Shown piece after piece: positions 41,077-46,791 of a stretch of 46,791 nucleotides of DNA. Source of the DNA: DATMYQ01 sp035560935 (GTDB lineage Bacteria > Bacillota > Negativicutes > Sporomusales > Sporomusaceae); contig DATMYQ010000182.1 in assembly GCA_035560935.1 (NCBI GenBank), positions 1 to 46,791 of the forward strand, written 5' to 3'. Both the position numbers and the translations under genes were made by a program. Under the pieces are notes generated by a model. It searched no databases. It was not told the DNA's origin and saw only the letters and a list, made by a program, of their open reading frames with translations. The stretch's first letter is position 1. Each line of letters begins with the position of its first letter.

Positions 41077-41257
41077 GCACGACAACCCGTTTTTTTAAAA
41101 TTTTTACCGTCTTTCCTCCCAACTTCCTCCGTAAATACTATCCACGATTAAAGGAAAATATCACTTCTCGCCGAAATGATTACAGTAATAATACATATAA
41201 TCCAACAGCGAAATCCAGTCCATCGCACCGCAAATTGAACGCCGGGGAGGTCTTGGA

Positions 41258-43759
41258 ATGAAGTCCATTCAACGGCACTTTTGGGCTGTGTTGTTGTTTG
41301 TCTGTGCCCTGACGCTGCCGAGTTCAGCGACTGCCACACCCGGTCCCGACCAGCAAATAGCCGAAAAGAATATTTTAATTCTGCATTCTTACCATAAAGG
41401 TTTGGCCTGGACCGACGAGCAAAACGAAGGAATGATCCAAACCTTTCATCAACAAAACCTGGAGCCGCTGTTCCATGTGGAATATATGGACTGGAAATAT
41501 AGCCCCACCGAAGAAAATTTGCGGCAACGCTACGATCAATATCGATTACGCTACGCGGCACGAAAAATCGACCTGATTCTGACTACCGACGATGCCGCCC
41601 TGTCTTTCGCCTTAAAATACCGGCAGGAATTGTTTTCCAACGCACCGATCGTATTCAACGGCGTCCTTCAGCATGCGGCCCGGCAAATGCTCCGGGGACA
41701 AACCAACGTCACCGGTGTTTATGAGCGCTTTGATACCGCCGGAACAGTTCAGTTGATGCAGAACTTTAATCCTTCCCTCCGGCATGTCTATCTCCTGTAC
41801 GACAATAGCGAAAGCGGCCTGCAAACCGCCCAAATCATGATGGATGAGGCTCGCAGCGTCAATTCTTCACTGAATTTTATTCATTTGAACGCAACGACTT
41901 TTCAGAACATTTTGCAATTACTGACCAATCCGCCGGATACGGATCATAGCGCGGTCCTGGTCAATACTTACAGCCGTGATACGGAAGGCATCAGCATGGA
42001 GATGGAACGTTTCGTCCGCCGTTTCAGTGAAGTCAGTAAAATCCCCCTCTATATATTATACGATTTTGACAGCAATCATGGTGCCGTGGGCGGCAGTCTG
42101 GCCGTCAGCCGCCAGCAGGGAAACATGTCAGCTCAGTTGGGCATTCGTATCCTTCGTGGTGAAAACGCCGGCGACATCCCCGCGGCAGTTGACGCCGGCT
42201 TCACCACTATCATTGACTATAACCGGCTGCTTCGCTATCGCTTGCCGTTAGACCGGATTCCCGCCGCCGCACAAGTGATTAACCGACCGTTGACTTTTTA
42301 CGAACGTCATCAGGATGCGATCCGGGCGGCCATCGCAGTATTCGCCGTGATGTCGCTGATCATTTTCCTGCTGCTGGTTAACCTGCGCCACCGGACGATG
42401 ACCGCGAAAAAACTTGCTGCGGCCCGGACATACCTGGATAAAATCATTAACGCCGTACCCGATCCGATTGCCGTGAAAGACGGCAAATACCGCTTCGTGC
42501 TCGTCAACCAGGCCATGACCGATTTAGTGGGCCGCCAACGCAAAGACATCCTGCACAAAACAACCGCCGAGGTTGCCTACACCAGCCAAACGGCCGTTCA
42601 TGACCTTCATGACAAGGAAGTGCTGACCAGCGGCCTTGAGGCATCCTACATCTGGGATACGCTGGACGCCCAAGGTCATGTTCGGGTGTTGGAAACACGA
42701 AAAACCTGTTATATCGACCCGCAGGGACATCATTTCCTGGTAGCCGCGAGTCGCGATATCACGGAGCTGAAACAGGCGGAAGCCGCCTTGAAACAATTAA
42801 ATGAAGAGCTGGAACTCAAGGTTCAGCACCGAACCCGGCAGTGGGAAAACGCCAACACGGAACTGGCCGCGCTGAATCAGGAAATGCAGTCCATGAATGA
42901 AACCCTCCTGGAAGCCAATCTTACCCTGAAAGAAGAAGTGAGCGAACGGCGCCGGATCGAAGCGGAACTGCAACAGACCGTCAATACGCTGCGCCAAACT
43001 CAGGAGCAGCTGGTCCGCTCGGGAAAGCTGGCGGCACTCGGTTTACTGGTCGCCGGTGTGGCCCACGAAATCAACACCCCATTGGGTAATAGCGTCACCG
43101 CGGCCTCACTCCTGCGCTGCAGCCAGGAAAACCTGGCCGCCTATATTGACAGTCCCCCCGTCAGCCGTTCCACTATCAAGGAGCATTTGGCGGATCAACT
43201 GGAAAGCCTGGTACTCTTGGAATCCAATCTGCACCGGGCCGTGGAGCTGGTCCAGAGTTTTAAAACGGTAGCCACGGACCAACTGCAGGAAGAAAAACAT
43301 TTATTCCTGGTCCGCCAGTGTTTAAACGATACGTTATTGACGCTGCACTCCCGTTTGAAGAAGACCCATCTGCAGGTTATTGTCCATTGTCCTGAGGATC
43401 TGGAATGGAATAGTTACCCCGGCATTCTTTCCCAAATAGTGTCCAATTTGATCATCAATGCCCTCACCCACGCTTATGATCCCCTGCAGGAAGGCCGGCT
43501 GCTGCTGGAAATATTCCGTGACGGGACGGATATGGTTTGCCGGTATACCGATGATGGCAAAGGGATGTCCGCGAACGTCCGCGAAAAAATCTTCGATCCT
43601 TTTTTTACCACCCGCCGCGGCAGCGGCAGTACCGGCCTAGGTATGTATATCGTCTACAATCTGGTAACACAAAAGCTGGGTGGCAGCATTCATTGTGACA
43701 GCGCCCCTGGTGATGGTACCCGTTTTGTTATTCGTGTCCCTTTCCAATCTCCGGATTAA
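41258..43759 (+). CDS. Sensor histidine kinase with ABC-substrate-binding-like input domain
   Basis: 833 residues. A signal peptide/anchor (1-27) leads to an extracytoplasmic ABC_sub_bind-type domain (about 36-335; ILILHSYHKGLAWTDEQNEG start). A membrane helix follows at about 355-375, then a PAS domain (390-505), a long coiled coil (505-590), HisKA with the phospho-histidine in AGVAHEINTPLGN (H603), and the HATPase with NLIINALTHA, DDGKGM and STGLGMYIVYNL. It phosphorylates a response regulator that is not encoded nearby, so it is an orphan here. Ligand unknown; ABC_sub_bind domains bind small solutes such as amino acids. Confidence 0.93.
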   Translation: MKSIQRHFWAVLLFVCALTLPSSATATPGPDQQIAEKNILILHSYHKGLAWTDEQNEGMIQTFHQQNLEPLFHVEYMDWKYSPTEENLRQRYDQYRLRYAARKIDLILTTDDAALSFALKYRQELFSNAPIVFNGVLQHAARQMLRGQTNVTGVYERFDTAGTVQLMQNFNPSLRHVYLLYDNSESGLQTAQIMMDEARSVNSSLNFIHLNATTFQNILQLLTNPPDTDHSAVLVNTYSRDTEGISMEMERFVRRFSEVSKIPLYILYDFDSNHGAVGGSLAVSRQQGNMSAQLGIRILRGENAGDIPAAVDAGFTTIIDYNRLLRYRLPLDRIPAAAQVINRPLTFYERHQDAIRAAIAVFAVMSLIIFLLLVNLRHRTMTAKKLAAARTYLDKIINAVPDPIAVKDGKYRFVLVNQAMTDLVGRQRKDILHKTTAEVAYTSQTAVHDLHDKEVLTSGLEASYIWDTLDAQGHVRVLETRKTCYIDPQGHHFLVAASRDITELKQAEAALKQLNEELELKVQHRTRQWENANTELAALNQEMQSMNETLLEANLTLKEEVSERRRIEAELQQTVNTLRQTQEQLVRSGKLAALGLLVAGVAHEINTPLGNSVTAASLLRCSQENLAAYIDSPPVSRSTIKEHLADQLESLVLLESNLHRAVELVQSFKTVATDQLQEEKHLFLVRQCLNDTLLTLHSRLKKTHLQVIVHCPEDLEWNSYPGILSQIVSNLIINALTHAYDPLQEGRLLLEIFRDGTDMVCRYTDDGKGMSANVREKIFDPFFTTRRGSGSTGLGMYIVYNLVTQKLGGSIHCDSAPGDGTRFVIRVPFQSPD

Positions 43760-43960
43760 ACAAACTCATCGCTGGGGATCAACATTTTACAAGGATGTTA
43801 TTTTATTGTTAATCTTAATGATTGCGAGAAGGAAAAATTTCACTTTTTGTCGAATTTTCTTTTCTCTAGAACTGCGCACACGCCTTGACCCTGCAATTTA
43901 TAGGAATTTTTTCCTAAGCACCGGTTCACTCGCGTCTGCCGAAATGAATGGAGGACCCTT

Positions 43961-45943
43961 ATGAATTTTTCCAGTCTTAGTAAAAAAATGTCGCTCTGCT
44001 TTTCTTTGTTTATCGCGCTGGCCATTGCCGCGGTAACCATTCCCTCTCTGTATTTTTTTTCCGCCAGCCTGGAAACCGCTTATGAAAAGCAGTCCACTTT
44101 GGGCCAGGAAGGATTGATGCAGCTCCTGGAAAACTATAAAACATCCGCGGCCACGCAAGCGGTGATGTTTGCCGGCTATCCCGGGGTCAGCAAGGCCGTC
44201 GCGGAAAAAGACACGGCGACATTACTACGCCTGCTGGCACCGCTGGCTCAGGAAGCGAAAATTGATTCGGTGACCATTTCCGACGAAAAAGGTGTCGTGA
44301 TTGCCCGCACCCACGAAAACAGAATTGGTGACAGCGTGACTAACCAGGCCAACGTCCGGTCAGCGCTCCAGGGGAAAGTTCAGCCTACCGTGGAATCCGG
44401 TACGGTAGTCCGCCTCTCGGTAAGGGCCGGCGCGCCGGTACGCAATGAATCCGGTCAGATTGTCGGTGTCATCACGCCGGGATATACCGTCTCGAAAGAC
44501 GATATTGTCGATCAGGCCAAGCGCATGTTCGGTGTGGAAGCCTCTTTGTTTCTCGGCGACGAACGGGTATCCACCACGCTTACCCAGGATGGCAAGCGTC
44601 TGGTCGGCACTAAGCTGGACCCTGTTATTGCCGACAAAGTCCTGAAGCAGGGACAAAAATATCTGGGCCGGGCTGATTTTGCCGGCAAAAATTTCATCAC
44701 GGTGTACGCACCGCTGCTGGGACCGAATAATCAGCCGCTGGGCGTTGTCTTCGCCGGTCTGGACACAACGGAGCTGGTCGCACAGGAAAAGCAGCTCATA
44801 AGCATTATTGCCGTCATATCCCTGGGAATTCTGGTGATTGGTGTCTTTTGGATCCTCTGGTTTGCCCGGGGATTGACCTCCCCCATCCAGCAAATGCTTG
44901 ATATTGTCGCTCAAGTAACCGCCGGCAATCTGACCGCCAAACTTTCGGTCAGATCCCGCGATGAACTGGGGCTGCTGGCCAGCCACTTTAACCAAATGGT
45001 GGAGCAACTGCGGGCGTTGGTAACAAAAGTAAACAGTCAGGCAGAAAATCTTTCGGCCGCCAGCGAAGAGCTGACCGCCAGCGCCGAGCAGTCCGCCCAA
45101 GCTTCCACCCAAATCGCCGCCGCCATTACCGGCGTGGCAGCCGGCGCCGAGCAGCAATTAAAAGCCGTTGACAGCACCACCGTCGTCGTCGAACAAATTG
45201 CCACCGATATTCGCCAAATCGCCACCAAGGCCAGTCTCGTTACCACGACCTCAGCCAAATCCGCCGGTGCGGCCCAGACCGGCAGTATTGCGCTGGAAAA
45301 AAGCATCACACAAATGAACCACATTGAAGAGACGGTGATCCGCTCCTCTCAGGTAGTCACCAAGCTGGGCGACCGTTCTAACGAAATCGGTACAATTGTT
45401 GACACCATTGCCGGAATTGCCAGCCAGACCAACTTACTGGCGCTTAACGCCGCCATCGAGGCGGCCCGGGCCGGCGAGCAGGGCCGTGGCTTTGCCGTTG
45501 TCGCCGAAGAAGTCCGGAAGCTGGCCGAACAATCACAAAATGCGGCTCAGGAAATTGCCAAATTGATTACGGAAATCCGTCTGGATACTGCCAACGCCGT
45601 AACCGCCATGAGCGAAGGCACGGAAGAGGTTCATCAGGGAACCCTGGTAGTCAGCGATGCCGGTCGGGCGTTCCGGGAAATTGCCGTTTCGATCGACGAA
45701 GTGACGGCCCAAATCACTGAAATCATGCAGGCCATCAACCATATTGTCGATGGCAGTCAACAGATTGCGGATTCCATGCGTTCTGTTGATCACATCAGCC
45801 AAAATGCCTGCCGCCAATCCCAGTCTGTGTCGGCCGCCACCGAAGAGCAGTCAGCCACGATGGAAGAAATCGCCGCTTCCAGCCATACCCTGGCTAAAAT
45901 GGCCGAAGAATTAAGTGCAGCAGTCAGTCAGTTCAAAATATGA
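43961..45943 (+). CDS. Methyl-accepting chemotaxis protein (Cache/HAMP/MA)
   Basis: 660 residues. TM1 (about 12-33), a periplasmic double-Cache-type sensor (about 35-280; VTISDEKGVVIARTHENRIGDSV is typical), TM2 (about 282-304), HAMP, then the signalling domain with the tip SQTNLLALNAAIEAARAGEQGRGFAVVAEEVRKLAEQS. It feeds CheA/CheW. GGAGG sits 7-8 nt ahead of the ATG. A 200-bp AT-rich spacer separates it from the sensor kinase. Dicarboxylate or amino-acid ligands are common for this sensor type, but specificity is not readable. Confidence 0.94.
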   Translation: MNFSSLSKKMSLCFSLFIALAIAAVTIPSLYFFSASLETAYEKQSTLGQEGLMQLLENYKTSAATQAVMFAGYPGVSKAVAEKDTATLLRLLAPLAQEAKIDSVTISDEKGVVIARTHENRIGDSVTNQANVRSALQGKVQPTVESGTVVRLSVRAGAPVRNESGQIVGVITPGYTVSKDDIVDQAKRMFGVEASLFLGDERVSTTLTQDGKRLVGTKLDPVIADKVLKQGQKYLGRADFAGKNFITVYAPLLGPNNQPLGVVFAGLDTTELVAQEKQLISIIAVISLGILVIGVFWILWFARGLTSPIQQMLDIVAQVTAGNLTAKLSVRSRDELGLLASHFNQMVEQLRALVTKVNSQAENLSAASEELTASAEQSAQASTQIAAAITGVAAGAEQQLKAVDSTTVVVEQIATDIRQIATKASLVTTTSAKSAGAAQTGSIALEKSITQMNHIEETVIRSSQVVTKLGDRSNEIGTIVDTIAGIASQTNLLALNAAIEAARAGEQGRGFAVVAEEVRKLAEQSQNAAQEIAKLITEIRLDTANAVTAMSEGTEEVHQGTLVVSDAGRAFREIAVSIDEVTAQITEIMQAINHIVDGSQQIADSMRSVDHISQNACRQSQSVSAATEEQSATMEEIAASSHTLAKMAEELSAAVSQFKI

Positions 45944-45980
45944 AAAATGACACCTAAATGATTTGACAGGAGGCATCAGC

Positions 45981-46238
45981 GTGACCCCATCCGCTCATTT
46001 GGAACCGCCCGAACAAATCGAGGCCAGCAGCGTCTGCCTCGAAGTCACCGATCAAACCACCGGTCAAACCTATCGTCGCCATTTGCCGATACATTACCTT
46101 GAAAATGCGGTTGGCATTTTGTTGTCCGGAGAAACCCTGGAGGGCCAACCGGCGCAGCTGGCCTTCCTTTCCGCCAATACTGCCGCCCGCATCCGTGACG
46201 TTATCGGTCAGGGTGCCGATACGCACCGCTGTAAATGA
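45981..46238 (+). CDS. Small hypothetical protein after chemoreceptor
   Basis: 85 residues from GTG 45981, with GGAGG 7 nt ahead. No signal peptide or membrane segment; beta-rich look (VCLEVTDQTTGQTYRRHLPIHYLENAVGILLSGETLEGQPAQLAFLS). Not recognised. It follows the chemoreceptor by 37 bp and ends at the terminator 46233-46268, so it is probably co-transcribed with it. Confidence 0.65.
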   Translation: MTPSAHLEPPEQIEASSVCLEVTDQTTGQTYRRHLPIHYLENAVGILLSGETLEGQPAQLAFLSANTAARIRDVIGQGADTHRCK

Positions 46239-46268
46239 AAGATCCCCCGTTCAGGGGGATTTTCATTT
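46233..46268. terminator. Intrinsic terminator, bidirectional
   Basis: ATCCCCC and GGGGGAT with flanking AAATGAAA / TTTCATTT continue the stem; loop GTTCA. It lies between the small ORF (+) and the YbaK-type gene (-), which converge here. Confidence 0.85.
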
Positions 46269-46279
46269 ATAGTAGTTTT

Positions 46280-46756
46280 TCACTTGATGGAAACAACAAC
46301 CGCTCCGGTAACAGTCTGCAATTGATCCGGCGTCAACCGGAACACGGCATGAGGAGTTCCCGCTGCCGCCCAGATTTCGGAGTATTGCATCAGGTCTTCA
46401 TCCATCAGCACCGCCTGGTATTTCTCATTGCGCAGCGGCGGAATCCCGCCAATGGCAAAACCGGTTGCCTCAAGCACATAAGCGGCATCCGCCCGCACAA
46501 TTTTTTCACCCAGCCGGGCCGACACGGTTTTCTCATTCACCCGGTTGACACCACTAGCCACTACCAGCACCGGCCGCTGCCCTTCTTTTGTTTTAAAAAT
46601 CAGAGATTTTGCGATTTGAGCCACTTCACACCCCACCGCCGCCGCCGCTTCCTGCGAAGTTCTTGTTGATTCCGCCATCTCCACCACTTCCAGTACAATT
46701 CCCAGCGCATTCAAACCATCCTGAACTTTCTGCGCACTTGTTTTTAACGGTTTCAT
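46280..46756 (-). CDS. YbaK/EbsC-type aminoacyl-tRNA deacylase
   Basis: 158 residues of the YbaK/ProX editing family. Typical parts are TSQEAAAAVGCEVAQIAKSLIFKT, with the catalytic-region lysine, then VNRVNEKTVSARLGEK and the GFAIGGIPPLR loop. Such proteins remove wrongly attached amino acids, for example Cys or Ala from tRNA-Pro. AGGAGG lies ahead of the ATG near the window end. Convergent with the chemoreceptor unit. Confidence 0.9.
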   Translation of the reverse strand: MKPLKTSAQKVQDGLNALGIVLEVVEMAESTRTSQEAAAAVGCEVAQIAKSLIFKTKEGQRPVLVVASGVNRVNEKTVSARLGEKIVRADAAYVLEATGFAIGGIPPLRNEKYQAVLMDEDLMQYSEIWAAAGTPHAVFRLTPDQLQTVTGAVVVSIK

Positions 46757-46791
46757 CCGTCATTCCTCCTCTACCGTGAAATATGCTATAA

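Noticed and set aside
41085..41110. T/A-rich run before the sensor kinase as a terminator
   Set aside because: No stem precedes it; only an AT-rich run upstream of the tRNA promoter.

Overview
The window looks like chromosomal DNA of a diderm, endospore-lineage Firmicute, most simply a Negativicute of the Sporomusa/Pelosinus type. This is inferred from two things seen side by side. One is the Bacillus-like block tRNA-Ser / SRP RNA / dnaX / ybaB / recR / bofA, where BofA belongs to spore formers. The other is an RND efflux permease with a periplasmic adaptor, which needs an outer membrane. Genes are dense, most have clear GGAGG-type ribosome sites, and no phage or plasmid module is visible.

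Layout. 1-5.8 kb: a small unknown ORF, an AraC regulator divergent from an MFS + EamA exporter pair, and two exported proteins of unknown function. 5.9-21.5 kb: a long minus-strand catabolic cluster with a divergent LysR gene. It contains a three-subunit molybdenum hydroxylase, an enamidase-like amidohydrolase, a 6-hydroxynicotinate-reductase-like Fe-S flavoprotein, a UPF0280 protein, a 3-hydroxyisobutyrate-dehydrogenase-family reductase, a serine-dehydratase-like Fe-S lyase, two MFS transporters, a DUF1185 protein and a soluble chemoreceptor. The set matches the upper half of the nicotinate fermentation pathway described in Eubacterium barkeri: nicotinate -> 6-hydroxynicotinate -> tetrahydro-6-oxonicotinate -> 2-formylglutarate -> 2-(hydroxymethyl)glutarate -> 2-methyleneglutarate. 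The lower half (B12 mutase, isomerase, dimethylmalate enzymes) is not in the window.

21.6-28.5 kb: a flavodoxin/ferredoxin fusion, an EamA transporter, an AraC regulator, an alkylation-repair pair (Ogt-like methyltransferase and Ada/AlkA fusion), an acyltransferase, and a REP-associated transposase with a decayed, internally deleted copy nearby. 28.7-32.1 kb: a three-gene unit of a 22-residue-repeat protein, a MoxR-type AAA+ ATPase and a metallopeptidase-like/VWA protein. 32.1-37.4 kb: a TetR gene and an RND pump that share a candidate operator. 37.5-41.1 kb: the bofA-recR-ybaB-dnaX-SRP RNA-tRNA-Ser block. 41.2-46.8 kb: an orphan sensor kinase, a membrane chemoreceptor, a small ORF and a YbaK-type deacylase.

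The most notable signals are in the nicotinate-type cluster. First, three non-coding hairpins share a conserved box (minus-strand consensus GGCAAYGRGGCCGG) and sit ahead of the transporter, the lyase and the DUF1185 gene. They look like a repeated attenuator or RNA switch. Second, two near-identical sigma-A promoters share a common upstream element. Third, an ApbE-like UPF0280 gene is translationally coupled to a reductase whose E. barkeri homologue carries covalent flavin. Separately, the repeat-protein/MoxR/metallopeptidase-VWA unit is the best candidate for an uncharacterised system.
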